Source: Coix lacryma-jobi var. lacryma-jobi (Eukaryota > Streptophyta > Magnoliopsida > Poales > Poaceae). From it: 64,000 nt of DNA. The notes under the pieces are model-generated. The model did no database searches. It was not told where the DNA came from and worked only from the letters and a program-made list of their open reading frames with translations. Shown here one piece after another: positions 1-10,927 of the stretch; positions within the stretch are counted from its first letter, which is position 1, and each line of letters begins with the position of its first letter. A program made the position numbers and the translations under genes. Location: positions 117,249,482-117,313,481 of the forward strand of contig CM019831.1 in NCBI GenBank assembly GCA_009763385.1. Direction: 5' to 3'.

Positions 1-12
1 AGCTTGCGGTTA

Positions 13-230
13 CTCCCTCTATCCCGAAAAAATGAATGCAAAGTTCAAAATTTATCGCAAAATAAATACACATTTACATAAAAAGACAAACTAGTTTTAT
101 TTGTCTTTTTCTACTTTCTCATTTTTTAAAGTATAATAATTACATCTTTAAAGGTATAAATGTAACTTTACATTAAATTTAACATTTTCATTCAAACTCT
201 AGAACTGTACTTCTATTGAGACGGAGAGAG
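13..230. mobile_element. Stowaway-like MITE
   Basis: The termini are imperfect inverted repeats, CTCCCTCTATC on the left and the complement of GGAGAGAG on the right, with TA on each side (11-12 and 231-232). This is the usual Stowaway/Mariner pattern. The interior is AT-rich and non-coding. The family is assigned only from the ends and the target duplication. Confidence 0.65.
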
Positions 231-232
231 TA

Positions 233-826
233 AGAGTCAATACCGACAGTGCATGCCGATGCCGGTGGATGAAAAAAACAAATGACTGATGCATGTGCAA
301 TTGTGCATCAAGCACACGAGTACTACTACTCTAGCACTGGCACTAGCACTAGTACAGTACCTCCATGCTGCATCGTACTCGTACTCACCGTGGCTCTTGC
401 TGTGTGACGCTTTTCACCGTCGCCATGATGATCGTCATTTTGCCGGATCGGATCCTATTCACATTTCACAGTGCATGCCTACGGTGAGCTACAGGGCAGA
501 CGAGAGACTGGTGGAGTGGTGTGGTGGCGGACAAGATTGGAAGGCTAGAGAGAGCCACCACTTTTTTTTCCCGCACATTGCCAATAATGCATGCATGCAT
601 GCATTTTGTACGTACGCGCTGGGGTTCACGGGCACCGTAAAAATCATGGAGCAGTAGGTAACTCCAGCTTTGTACGTACACGTACGTATTGCGCGGCTGC
701 TTTTTCACCTGTTCCCTCTCCGATCCAGGCACAGGCGGCTATGGTGGAGTCACATGATGATGAGTAGTAAAATTGTACCAGAGCCGTACTCCGTATGCAC
801 GTACTACTGCCGACGAGGGCGACGAC
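233..826. other. Intergenic, no gene seen
   Basis: The stretch has short runs of GCATGCAT and ACGTACGT near 587-690. The open frames here have no recognisable domain and no intron signals that would join them. No gene is supported. Confidence 0.5.
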
Positions 827-1229
827 TATGGGTGTGTTTAGTTGACGGATGAGGCTATGCAGGCTGAGTGGAACCGTATTTCAGAAAAGAAGATGTTTGG
901 TGAGGTTGCATGAGCGGATACAGAAAAATTGAGATGTTGTTTGGTTGGCTGCATGAGCGGATGCAACGTAACTGACCTGAAAGGATGACATGTGGGACTG
1001 CATGGAGCATCTTGCATCCACGGGGTCAGGCTCGGCAGCGAAGGCCGATTTGGGCGCTGGAGCCTGCATGCGGGCATGCATTTGGGGCCTGTTTGGTTCG
1101 CGGATGAGATCAGCCTGGCTCGCATGGAGGGAGCCTGGTTCTGGATAGCCAGACTCAATGTATGCAAGAATGTGGTGTTTGGTTGTCTATATGCACGAGA
1201 CAAACTATGACAAGAACCTGTTTGGTTGC

Positions 1230-2890
1230 TGTTGGGCATTCTTAACGTCATTACCAAAAGTAGACTTAATTCTCTAATTCTGATAACGGCGCCAAAAATG
1301 CCAAACCTATCCCTCATGCCACTTAAGCCAAGTTGTCATCCCCAGCATGACATGAGAGACGCGGTATTGAAATATGCAATTGCTCATCAAGATAAATAAA
1401 TAAAGGGAATCTGCAAGCGCACAGATTAATACCGATGCAGCATTTTAACCGGGAAGTATTCCAGGTATCGTTATTTATATTTTTACCACTGGGAAGGGAT
1501 TCTAAGCATCGTAGTTGATCGTGGAATGAGAATATAGAACTGAGTATCTATCATTGCATGTATAATATAGAGCATCTATCTATCTCATCATACAGGGATA
1601 AATGTCACATAGAATATAGATAAATATGAATAGTGACAAGGATAATTAATCTGATCAGCATAACTAGCCACATATAATAATGATAAGCACCTCAACAGAT
1701 ATTCTAGCAAGTCATTAGCATGGAATTAGGATGAACTACAAAGATATTCCCTAAGTAATTATTAACTATAAAGTCTAGCATTATCATAGTTAGTGCAATT
1801 ATACTTGGCAATCATAGCGAGAAAAGACTACACCCATGCATAGTGAATATTAGCAAGGAAGATGAAGAACATAGCAATCACTCCCCTGTAATAATGTTGC
1901 TCTGCCTGCCCTATACACGAGAGGGGGACTATATAAGAATCAACGAAGCTGTCACTATCGCGAACTACCCACCGATCCGGCATATAGGGTGCAATCGCAG
2001 ATAAAGACGGTATAGACACCACGTCTACACAATATTTATCATTCACCCACTGCGCACATGGATAAACGCTATACGATCCTAGGCATGTATATAATTCCAA
2101 TCTAACTATGCCAAGCATATAACTATGATAAACTAAGAACAATATAATTGCTAATATAATCAAGTAGAGCAAAGTCATATTCAATATATTGAAATAGAAC
2201 AAAGTAGTATTCATAATATTGAAGAACAATGATGAACAATTGAAGAACAGGAGAGAAATTACCAGGAATCCTCTTGACAGATCCGGGAACCAATCGAAGA
2301 TTGACTCCTTCTAGTTCTAATCCTATGTAGCTATGCTAAAACTAGAGATCTAGTTGATGTGGTGGCTCTAGGGCTTGATCAGAGACTCTCTCCTCCTGAT
2401 GACTGAATTAGGAACTGAATAATGAGACAGAGGTGCCTGCTCCAGGGTCCAGGGCCTTGCTTATATAGTCTTTTCGGGTGAATCTGGGCCGTTGGATCAA
2501 ACCGACATTGAACGGACGGTTTTCCTTAATCCTTTAGGTCGGTGGAGCATAATCCTCGAGGCGGAGCCTGATTGGCTGAGGGGGCAGGGCGGGCGCCCAA
2601 GGGACTAGGGCGGGCGCCCTGGTCCCGGGCCCGTTCGGCCTCCCGCTCGTTCCCGTGGCTTCTGGACTCTTCCACATTAAGGAAAATTGGGGGTTACGTT
2701 AATTATCCGTCATTAACCCGACATGTGGGCCTTTCCTTCATATTTCCTGATAATCCCCCTGCAGAAATAGATAAACAGCAAAACTCGTGGAATTCTGTCA
2801 GATAAAACCCTAAGTCTGGGTGTTGGTTTCATTTAGATCCTTTTCTCTATTTATTTGATAGATATAATTGATACTTAAGGACCGTCAACA
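1230..2890 (-). repeat. 3' LTR of the Athila-like element
   Basis: It is 1,661 bp, the same length as 7938-9598 and apparently identical to it (constant offset of 6,708). It starts TGTTGGGC and ends GTCAACA. Read on the minus strand it has a TATA box (GACTATATAA, 2461-2470). A 133-codon open frame at 1828-2229 occurs in both copies, but it has low complexity and is not taken as a gene. Confidence 0.92.
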
Positions 2891-5118
2891 AACTCCCCCA
2901 AGCTTACCTCTTGCTCGTCCCTGAGCAAGGATAGTCTCAGTGATGGATCAGAAGTTGCTGAATGCTTTTGAATTTTGACGGTACACATGCTTTCAAATAG
3001 AGTCTTATCTCTGAATTAGAGTAAACTGTCAAGACTTAAAACTTACTCATTGTGCCTTTCACTATGGGGCTTGCAACTGTCACCTTTGTCTTGAGCGGTT
3101 AAAAGATAGAACAGTCTAGTCAAGCGCCATGTCTCTTATTCTTGATCAGCTATAGCTCTGGAGTTTTTGCAGATTTTCAAATAAAACTCAGAGATTCCTT
3201 GTATGACTCTCTCAGGTCTCTCATTTGTGGTATTTCTGGATCCTCACCAAGGCAGTAATGGTGTTTGCCTTCTCTCGAAGCAAAGTATGTAGTATTTGTG
3301 GTATAAGGCAGAGTGACATTGCCTTCTCTCTCAACCTATCCTAATAAGGTTTTTGATATCTGGAGCTCATAGGTGGGAGATAAGGTATACATACTTATAA
3401 GACATTTATTGCATAGTCAAACCATGGATCCAGAGAAACAAGTCAATAAGTCAAATCAAGATGTGCATGTGTGGTGAATGAATGGTGTATGGTGATAATG
3501 GTGATAATGGTGATAATGGTGGAGAGTGTCTAATTCTACTTTTGCTCTTTTTGAGGGGATACATACCTTTCTTGCTTTTGGTGCTCTTTGAGGAGGATGA
3601 GATGCTCTATATTTTTATTTATTATTTTTTCTTTCCTCTCAGGTGGGTATCTTGTACCCCTAATTCTACTGTCGGACACTTGTCCATTTTTACCTCTCTT
3701 CTCACACTTTTTCACTTTTTTTTTTTCATCGAGGTTCCGAGCACTTGCTCCTTTTTATTTCCTCGTAATATTTTTCTTTTCGAGGTTCCGGGCACTTGCC
3801 CCTTTTTATTTCCTCGGATAGAGCACTCATCTCCTTAGAACAATTTAGCAAGTGGTAGTAACCAAAATAACTTGAGCATTTATTTCACAGGGAATAACAG
3901 GAATAGGAAAAATGTTTTTGACTATTCTCTCCCGGGTTAGGAGTAGAATAATTTTGTGTGGATCTGGAGATGGGAATGGATGTATGTGGATGCGTACTTC
4001 CGGAGTAGAAGCAGCATATATGAGTGAACGTGCAAGTGAATCTTGATTTAACCACATGACAAGCTCCTAAGGGTCTACACAGCTTGACTACACTCAATGC
4101 TCATAAGTAGTAAAAAGTAAATGTATAGCTTAAAGTCTAGCAAGCATGTATGTATGGCCGTGGTAGGAATTTAAACTCTCATCATAAAGGAACTCATCAT
4201 GTAGCATTTTAAAGATTTTCAAAGATAAAATTCTCCAGAATTCTAGCATCTCTAGGAATAGATAAACAGCAGCTCAACCTTCCCATATCATATCCGTTAA
4301 CAACTTAGACTTTAGATCAAGTTCTCTTCCCACAAGTTCAGGTTTAGAGTAAGCTTTTAAATAATAACAGTTATGTCTAAACTAGAGAGAGAACTTCTAA
4401 TTGAAATTAGGCAGAGCAACTATTCATCATATCCATGCTAGAGTTTTATTATCTAGATTCATTTTAGCATAGCCACTTTATTTATTTATTAAACACACTA
4501 AGCAAAAGATATATATATATATATAAGCACAAAATCTTTATTTGGTTTTTCATCGTTTTATTTTAATATAGTATAAGTATAAATATAAAGATAGAAATAC
4601 TTAGCGAGATAACGGGGGTGCTCTCCCCCAAGCTGGATCTTGACGTAGTTTCTCTTGATGTAGCTAGCAGATAGCGGAGGTGTATTTGAAAGTCGGCAGC
4701 ACCCTGACAGCGATTAGAATGTCCTCCGTCTGCTAGTCCTCTTGGATTCTGTGAAGCTCAAATAGACAACAAAGCTTGTGGAACTGATTAAGTGTTAGCA
4801 TAAATATCTAGCCTTTATCATGTTGAGCCTCCTTGATTATTTTTATGTTTTCATTTTATAAAGCAGAAGAAAATATTTATTTATTTTTTTATGCCACCAC
4901 AGTGAATGTACTTATGGGTTTTATGCCACTCGTATACTCACATGGGGCTTCTAGAGTTTTTTTTTAACATTTTTATTTTCTCTCTAAGATAACATGAATA
5001 TGATTAACTAAACAAACTATTAAGTAAATATCTGAGAAGGGAAATGGATAACTACCAAGTTACCTCTTGGCAAGGCGTCCGGCATTTTTAAGTCCTCCGA
5101 ACGGGACTCTATGTGTAC
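2891..5118 (-). other. Non-coding 3' internal region with polypurine tract
   Basis: Next to the 3' LTR the minus strand reads GCTTGGGGGAGTT (about 2891-2903), a good polypurine tract. The rest, between the tract and the Gag/protease stop, has no ORF with recognisable content. It holds a GATAATGGT microsatellite (about 3485-3520), two copies of a GAGGTTCCGAGCACTTGC unit (about 3735-3815) and an AT run near 4508. The missing pol genes would normally lie here. Confidence 0.75.
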
Positions 5119-7776
5119 TCAGTTGTCTTGGGAGTCAGTGGATGGCGTAGTCGGTGGTTCCGGCAGCGCCTCCTCCTCGTGTTCAACTGTCTTTTCTTTC
5201 CACACTTGTCTTGGTGCTTCGGTCTCTTCAAGACAGTGCTGATTGAGTGGTATGTCCTCAGATCTTACCACTTCTCCTTCGTAGTCTGCCCATCCATCCT
5301 TGATGACCGGTTGCTCCTGGTTGCGGTTCCGCCTCCTTCTCCTTGTCCTGACCTGCTTAGATTCTTCAAATACGTAGTTGGGGTCAGTAAAGTAAAGGCG
5401 TACCTTCTCAGAGGGGAAGTGCATGTGGACTTCTCCAGTTCCAATGTAGATGATTGCTTTGACAGTACTGAGGAACGGTCTTCCAAGGATGATAGGTGGA
5501 TCATACTCGTCTTCTCCCATGTCAACAACCTGAAAGTCTGTATGGACAAAATGATCGTCTATCTTGACAGGGACGTCAGTTACTGTACCTTCAACCTGTC
5601 GGAATGTCTGATCTGCCATCTGGAGACGAATGTATGTCGGCTTCAAGGGCATGGTTCCGAACAGCAGTTCATAGGTGACCTTGGCCATTATGTTGACGCC
5701 CGACCCAGTGTCGCATAGTGTCTTGTAGAAGTTGTACCCATTAATGGAGCAATAAATGCTTGGCATACCTGGGTCGTCCTTCTTGTCCAAGAATGGTGAC
5801 TTGAGTTGGCGATCTTGACCTTTGTGCACGACAGTGACCATCTTGACTGATTCGGTCCACACTTGCTTTTTGCTCTTGTTCCTCTTGTTGGTCCTCCTTG
5901 GTTCATATTGGGGTTGCTCTAGGATTTGTACGGTCTTGTTCTTGAAGGAAAACATTTCCTTCCTCCCCTTTATGTGGAAACTGATCTTGGCAGCACTAGC
6001 GTAGATGACAGCTCCCGTGGTGTTCAGGAATGGCCTCCCTAGGATGACGGGAGCCCTCTCGTCAGAACCGGTCTCTATTACTACGAAGTCTGCTGGAGCG
6101 TACGAGGAACCAACTCGGACACAGATGTTCTTCAAGATTCCTCTTGGGTAACTTAGTGTCCTATCTGCAAGCTGCAAACACATGGTTGTTTCTAATAATG
6201 GTTGTGAAAAGAGTTTTTCGTAGAGTACCCTGGGCATGATGTTGACGCTTGAGCCGAAGTCACAGAGTGCTTCTGGGAAGTCTCGCATGCCGATGGAGAT
6301 CGGGATGACGGGGCGTCCTGGGTCGCCTCTCTTGACTGGCAGAAGTTCAGTACTTACCTCAATGATGGGGTTACTCCAGTAATCTCCTGCATCAAATATG
6401 TCTACAAGATTTGCAGATTCTAATGCATCCGGTTGTGATGGTATACCGGGGTTAGTAGCAGGAACAGCAGCAGCTATTTGATTCAATTGAGATTCAATCA
6501 TTTTATTAAAGCTAATTTGATTCTTGATGGCAGTAGAAAAATTATCCATTCTATTATTTATATTTTCTAGAATTTTATCATTAGATGCCAATTTCTTAGA
6601 CATGTTATCCATTAGCTTTCCTTGATTAGACACTAACTCTCTTAAAGGTGGATAATTACTGAAAGAATTGTTACCTTGGTAATTACCTGAGTAGTTAGGC
6701 CTTTGTTGATTCCAACCTTGATTCTGCTGAGGACGGTTGTAGTAGTTATTGTTGTTGTTGTTGATGTAGTTCACGTCCTCTAGCAACTCGGGACAGTGAT
6801 TGCCCGAATGTCCAACACCTCCACACTCCTCACAAGTCATGTGGGAGTCGTAGACGTGCATTACTTCCTTCTTCTCTCCAGCTCGGTCATCGAGCTTCTT
6901 CATGAGTAGGTCTAGCTTGGCAGACAGCATGTCTACCTCCTTGAGCTGATGCATACCTCCACCTCTCTTGCGGGTCTGAGTTCTCTCTTCATTCCAACCT
7001 TGGTTGGACGCCATCTTCTCCACAAGAGCTGTGGCTTGTGGTATGGTGAGTGATAGGAATGCTCCTCCAGCTGCAGCATCCATGGTCTCACAGGCACTAT
7101 TGACGAGCCCATGATAGAATGTCTGCATCAGCAACCAGCTCTCCATTCCATGATGGGGACATTCTAGGATGTAGTCTTGAAAGCGCTCCCATGCTTCTGG
7201 AACGGATTCATCGTGCTGTTGCTGAAAGCTTGTAATCTTCCCACGGAGAGCATTTGTCTTGCCCATGGGAAAGAACTTGGCTAGAAAGTTCGTGGAGCAG
7301 AGTGCCCACGTAGTATTCTTCTCCTTTGTAGCGTAGAACCACTGCTTCGCTCTCCCCAACAGTGAGAATGGGAAAAGGCGAAGTAGTATGGCGTCTCTAG
7401 GAACATCAGCCATGGTGAAAGTGCTGCAGATCTCCAGGAAGTGTTGAAGATGAGCACTAGCATCCTCGTGCGGCTTCCCACAGAACTGGTTAGCTTGCAC
7501 CATGTTGATGAGCCCAGGCTTGAGCTCGAAGTTGCGGTCGATCTCCACAGCAGGTCCAGTGCGGATGTTGTCCGTAGTGGGAGCTGAGAACTCGCGGATC
7601 GACTTGTTCGCCATAGCTTCGAATTCAGCTGACAAGTTCCGGACGAAACTTCGGCGGTCTTCTGATTTGGATGAAGTTTTGCGCTGAAGTGTTGACGATT
7701 TGAGCTTGGCTCTTGTTCTTCTGAATAAGGCTTCGGGGTCGTCAACAAAGTTGTCTGGAAGATGTCTTCTATTCAT
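5119..7776 (-). CDS. Gag-protease polyprotein with two retropepsin-like domains
   Basis: The ORF is 885 codons and starts at the ATG at 7776, about 160 nt inside the element. Residues about 95-230 resemble a retrotransposon Gag core. A CCHC zinc knuckle lies at 315-328 (CEECGGVGHSGNHC), followed by an Asn-rich stretch. Two aspartic protease-like modules follow. The first has DFGS at 506-509 and ILGRPFL at 578-584. The second has DTGS at 689-692 and a second ILGRPFL at about 762-768. In the first, the usual Thr after the catalytic Asp is Phe, so it may be inactive or structural, while the second keeps the canonical motif. The ORF stops after an acidic tail with no RT. Family knowledge: Athila Gag proteins have this layout but normally lead into pol. 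The product would package RNA and process Gag. Confidence 0.85.
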   Translation of the reverse strand: MNRRHLPDNFVDDPEALFRRTRAKLKSSTLQRKTSSKSEDRRSFVRNLSAEFEAMANKSIREFSAPTTDNIRTGPAVEIDRNFELKPGLINMVQANQFCGKPHEDASAHLQHFLEICSTFTMADVPRDAILLRLFPFSLLGRAKQWFYATKEKNTTWALCSTNFLAKFFPMGKTNALRGKITSFQQQHDESVPEAWERFQDYILECPHHGMESWLLMQTFYHGLVNSACETMDAAAGGAFLSLTIPQATALVEKMASNQGWNEERTQTRKRGGGMHQLKEVDMLSAKLDLLMKKLDDRAGEKKEVMHVYDSHMTCEECGGVGHSGNHCPELLEDVNYINNNNNNYYNRPQQNQGWNQQRPNYSGNYQGNNSFSNYPPLRELVSNQGKLMDNMSKKLASNDKILENINNRMDNFSTAIKNQISFNKMIESQLNQIAAAVPATNPGIPSQPDALESANLVDIFDAGDYWSNPIIEVSTELLPVKRGDPGRPVIPISIGMRDFPEALCDFGSSVNIMPRVLYEKLFSQPLLETTMCLQLADRTLSYPRGILKNICVRVGSSYAPADFVVIETGSDERAPVILGRPFLNTTGAVIYASAAKISFHIKGRKEMFSFKNKTVQILEQPQYEPRRTNKRNKSKKQVWTESVKMVTVVHKGQDRQLKSPFLDKKDDPGMPSIYCSINGYNFYKTLCDTGSGVNIMAKVTYELLFGTMPLKPTYIRLQMADQTFRQVEGTVTDVPVKIDDHFVHTDFQVVDMGEDEYDPPIILGRPFLSTVKAIIYIGTGEVHMHFPSEKVRLYFTDPNYVFEESKQVRTRRRRRNRNQEQPVIKDGWADYEGEVVRSEDIPLNQHCLEETEAPRQVWKEKTVEHEEEALPEPPTTPSTDSQDN

Positions 7777-7918
7777 ACATCACCCTGAAATAAAATAAAA
7801 AATGGAAAATGCAGGGGTAAAACTGTACGAGAGAATTGATAAGCTCGAATATATTAGTGATGCGAATGATGTCTCAAAGTTCTTTATTCATTCCAACTTA
7901 GAAATCAACCTTCCCCGG

Positions 7919-7936
7919 CAACGGCGCCAAAAATGC
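7919..7936 (-). promoter_or_regulatory. Primer binding site, tRNA-Asp type
   Basis: Just inside the 5' LTR the minus strand reads TGGCGCCGTTGCCGGGGA after a short AGCATTT spacer. It is complementary to the usual 3' end of plant tRNA-Asp, the primer used by Athila-type elements. The plus-strand bases are about 7914-7931, and the repeated block AACGGCGCCAAAAATGC extends to 7936. Confidence 0.75.
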
Positions 7937-7937
7937 T

Positions 7938-9598
7938 TGTTGGGCATTCTTAACGTCATTACCAAAAGTAGACTTAATTCTCTAATTCTGATAACGGCGC
8001 CAAAAATGCCAAACCTATCCCTCATGCCACTTAAGCCAAGTTGTCATCCCCAGCATGACATGAGAGACGCGGTATTGAAATATGCAATTGCTCATCAAGA
8101 TAAATAAATAAAGGGAATCTGCAAGCGCACAGATTAATACCGATGCAGCATTTTAACCGGGAAGTATTCCAGGTATCGTTATTTATATTTTTACCACTGG
8201 GAAGGGATTCTAAGCATCGTAGTTGATCGTGGAATGAGAATATAGAACTGAGTATCTATCATTGCATGTATAATATAGAGCATCTATCTATCTCATCATA
8301 CAGGGATAAATGTCACATAGAATATAGATAAATATGAATAGTGACAAGGATAATTAATCTGATCAGCATAACTAGCCACATATAATAATGATAAGCACCT
8401 CAACAGATATTCTAGCAAGTCATTAGCATGGAATTAGGATGAACTACAAAGATATTCCCTAAGTAATTATTAACTATAAAGTCTAGCATTATCATAGTTA
8501 GTGCAATTATACTTGGCAATCATAGCGAGAAAAGACTACACCCATGCATAGTGAATATTAGCAAGGAAGATGAAGAACATAGCAATCACTCCCCTGTAAT
8601 AATGTTGCTCTGCCTGCCCTATACACGAGAGGGGGACTATATAAGAATCAACGAAGCTGTCACTATCGCGAACTACCCACCGATCCGGCATATAGGGTGC
8701 AATCGCAGATAAAGACGGTATAGACACCACGTCTACACAATATTTATCATTCACCCACTGCGCACATGGATAAACGCTATACGATCCTAGGCATGTATAT
8801 AATTCCAATCTAACTATGCCAAGCATATAACTATGATAAACTAAGAACAATATAATTGCTAATATAATCAAGTAGAGCAAAGTCATATTCAATATATTGA
8901 AATAGAACAAAGTAGTATTCATAATATTGAAGAACAATGATGAACAATTGAAGAACAGGAGAGAAATTACCAGGAATCCTCTTGACAGATCCGGGAACCA
9001 ATCGAAGATTGACTCCTTCTAGTTCTAATCCTATGTAGCTATGCTAAAACTAGAGATCTAGTTGATGTGGTGGCTCTAGGGCTTGATCAGAGACTCTCTC
9101 CTCCTGATGACTGAATTAGGAACTGAATAATGAGACAGAGGTGCCTGCTCCAGGGTCCAGGGCCTTGCTTATATAGTCTTTTCGGGTGAATCTGGGCCGT
9201 TGGATCAAACCGACATTGAACGGACGGTTTTCCTTAATCCTTTAGGTCGGTGGAGCATAATCCTCGAGGCGGAGCCTGATTGGCTGAGGGGGCAGGGCGG
9301 GCGCCCAAGGGACTAGGGCGGGCGCCCTGGTCCCGGGCCCGTTCGGCCTCCCGCTCGTTCCCGTGGCTTCTGGACTCTTCCACATTAAGGAAAATTGGGG
9401 GTTACGTTAATTATCCGTCATTAACCCGACATGTGGGCCTTTCCTTCATATTTCCTGATAATCCCCCTGCAGAAATAGATAAACAGCAAAACTCGTGGAA
9501 TTCTGTCAGATAAAACCCTAAGTCTGGGTGTTGGTTTCATTTAGATCCTTTTCTCTATTTATTTGATAGATATAATTGATACTTAAGGACCGTCAACA
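7938..9598 (-). repeat. 5' LTR of the Athila-like element
   Basis: This is the promoter-bearing LTR for the minus-strand element. A TATA box (GACTATATAA) lies at 9169-9178. It contains a second copy of the primer-site block at 7993-8009, about 57 bp from the genuine one. It matches 1230-2890 with no difference noticed. Confidence 0.92.
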
Positions 9599-10088
9599 GT
9601 TGCTCGTATGAGAACGAGTTGCATGAGATAAAAATATATAAATAATCATCATCATGACATTTATTATGGGCAACTATTATCTTATAACACTTAGTTTACC
9701 TTATTTCTCCTTAATGTAATTTAAAATATATCAATATCATTTAATATATACTAATAATACATCAATAACGTCATTAGATGACTAATTACCTGCACCACGC
9801 GAGCCTGGCCCGGCAGAAACGACCGATTTCTATGTTCCTCCAGAGCGAGGCTGCGGGAGGAATCTTGCACGAGCAGAGCCTGACCAGATAGATACGTGAA
9901 CCAAACAAACGACTGTTCTCGCATCTATAGAGCCTGGCTCAGGGGTGGTGCAGCCAACCAAACGCACCCTTGCATGTGCGGATGCAACACAGCACAGTAA
10001 AACAACCCATCCAAACAAGAAGCTTCACTGTTTTATACGGATGCGGGCATGCAGCACGGCGGCATGCAGCGCACCAAACACACCCTAT

Positions 10089-10231
10089 AAGTACGGGTAC
10101 ATAGCGGGAAAGCCGAAGCAGATTAGAGAGGGGTGCACTTGCCTTGCAATTATATAGACATTTGTTATATTAGAGTTGCATATATGGTAAAAATCTAGGT
10201 AAAACTACTGTTTTATAAAATTTGGAGGGTG
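10089..10231. other. Short intergenic spacer
   Basis: This is host DNA between the split DNA transposon and the Tat-like element. Its last five bases before 10237 (CTTTT, 10232-10236) are the target duplication of the Tat-like element. Confidence 0.5.
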
Positions 10232-10236
10232 CTTTT

Positions 10237-10894
10237 TGTTGGGGGGAGGGACCCTCGGCAGTGGCGCCACGCGGGCTGGCTCCAAAAACAACCTTCGCGC
10301 GACCCGCGCGCCCTCTCAAAACTTCTCCTTTTCGCTAATTGGACTCTTCAGGATCGTTTTCCTAACCTTCGGATGCAAACTCGATCGACCCTCGGTGTTC
10401 GTTGTGTTTCTCGCAGGTGAAGGCGCGTTGGAAACGCAAAGAAATGACCCTCGCTCTTTCCGAGATCCCTTCGCTTGAGACGTCAAGCCCGGCGATTGGC
10501 GAGTGGATGCGGACCTCGCGACTGGCGGAGCCGAGGGTTTAGCCCTCACACTCCCGCGAAGATGGGCAGGACCCAATGGCGGCGGGCAGGAGGAAGGCAA
10601 ACTAGGGTTTCCACTCCGCCCGTGTTTGTACGGTTCTACCCTTTCCCTGTACGGTGCTGGGGAATATTTTCTGTACCCTTTTGTAATTTGGCCGGTGTCC
10701 CTTGGTATTCCCTATAAATACCAAGGGATGAACAGTGTAAAGGGAGGATTTTTTTGGGGAATAGTGAAATACACCAACCAACCCATTCTCTTGTACCTTC
10801 GTTTGCACCTTCGCTTCGCTTGCGTTCGACAGTTGTTCACCCTCGCTCCGTACCCCTGCACAACAGCGGAGGTAGGGCAGGTGTGCTTCCAACA
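10237..10894 (+). repeat. 5' LTR of the Tat-like element
   Basis: It starts TGTTGGGG and ends TTCCAACA. It differs from the 3' LTR by a TCGA insertion near 10382, a one-base indel, and about ten substitutions. The promoter TATA box (TATAAATA, 10713-10720) lies within a short palindrome. Confidence 0.92.
10699..10727 (+). promoter_or_regulatory. LTR TATA box inside a perfect 11-bp inverted repeat
   Basis: CCCTTGGTATT (10699-10709) and AATACCAAGGG (10717-10727) are perfect inverted repeats around the seven-base loop CCCTATA. The TATA box TATAAATA spans loop and right arm. The same arrangement is kept in the 3' LTR at about 23050-23078. Transcription would start roughly 30 bp downstream. Confidence 0.7.
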
Positions 10895-10897
10895 GTT

Positions 10898-10916
10898 TGG
10901 CGCCGACCGTGGGGAT
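10898..10916 (+). promoter_or_regulatory. Primer binding site
   Basis: Three bases after the 5' LTR the sequence reads TGGCGCCGACCGTGGGGAT, in the standard position and form of a minus-strand primer site. I cannot say with certainty which tRNA it matches. Confidence 0.65.
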
Positions 10917-10927
10917 CGAAGTTCGGA

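Larger units (their letters stand above)
1230..9598 (-). mobile_element. Non-autonomous Athila-like LTR retrotransposon
   Basis: The element is 8,369 bp and flanked by the 5-bp target duplication GTTGC (1225-1229 and 9599-9603). Its LTRs are 1,661 bp each, begin TGTTGGGC and end GTCAACA. On the minus strand it runs 5' LTR (7938-9598), tRNA-Asp-like primer site, one Gag/protease ORF, about 2.2 kb of non-coding DNA, polypurine tract and 3' LTR (1230-2890). There is no reverse transcriptase, RNase H or integrase, so it would need enzymes in trans from an autonomous relative. The equal length and visually identical LTRs point to a recent insertion. Confidence 0.9.
830..10085. mobile_element. Small DNA transposon split by a nested LTR element
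   Basis: The left end GGGTGTGTTTAG (830) and right end AAACACACCC (to 10085) are inverted, and TAT flanks both sides (827-829 and 10086-10088). The element's own DNA is 830-1229 plus 9604-10085, about 880 bp. It holds several TGTTTGGTT and GCATGAGCGGATGCA motifs near its ends and no ORF, so it is probably non-autonomous. Tourist/PIF-like by its ends, but the TAT duplication is not the classical TWA. It must predate the LTR element that sits inside it. Confidence 0.55.

Noticed and set aside
5113..5718. 201-codon ORF on the plus strand
   Set aside because: It lies antisense to the protease part of the Gag-protease ORF and has no recognisable content.
7914..7936. Possible tRNA-Asp gene
   Set aside because: Only the 18-base 3' end complement is present; it is a primer binding site, not a tRNA gene. 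No tRNA or rRNA gene was recognised elsewhere.
1828..8937. Identical 133-codon ORFs at 1828-2229 and 8536-8937, at first sight a gene duplication
   Set aside because: They are the same place in the two LTRs of one element; the sequence is low complexity and not conserved-looking.
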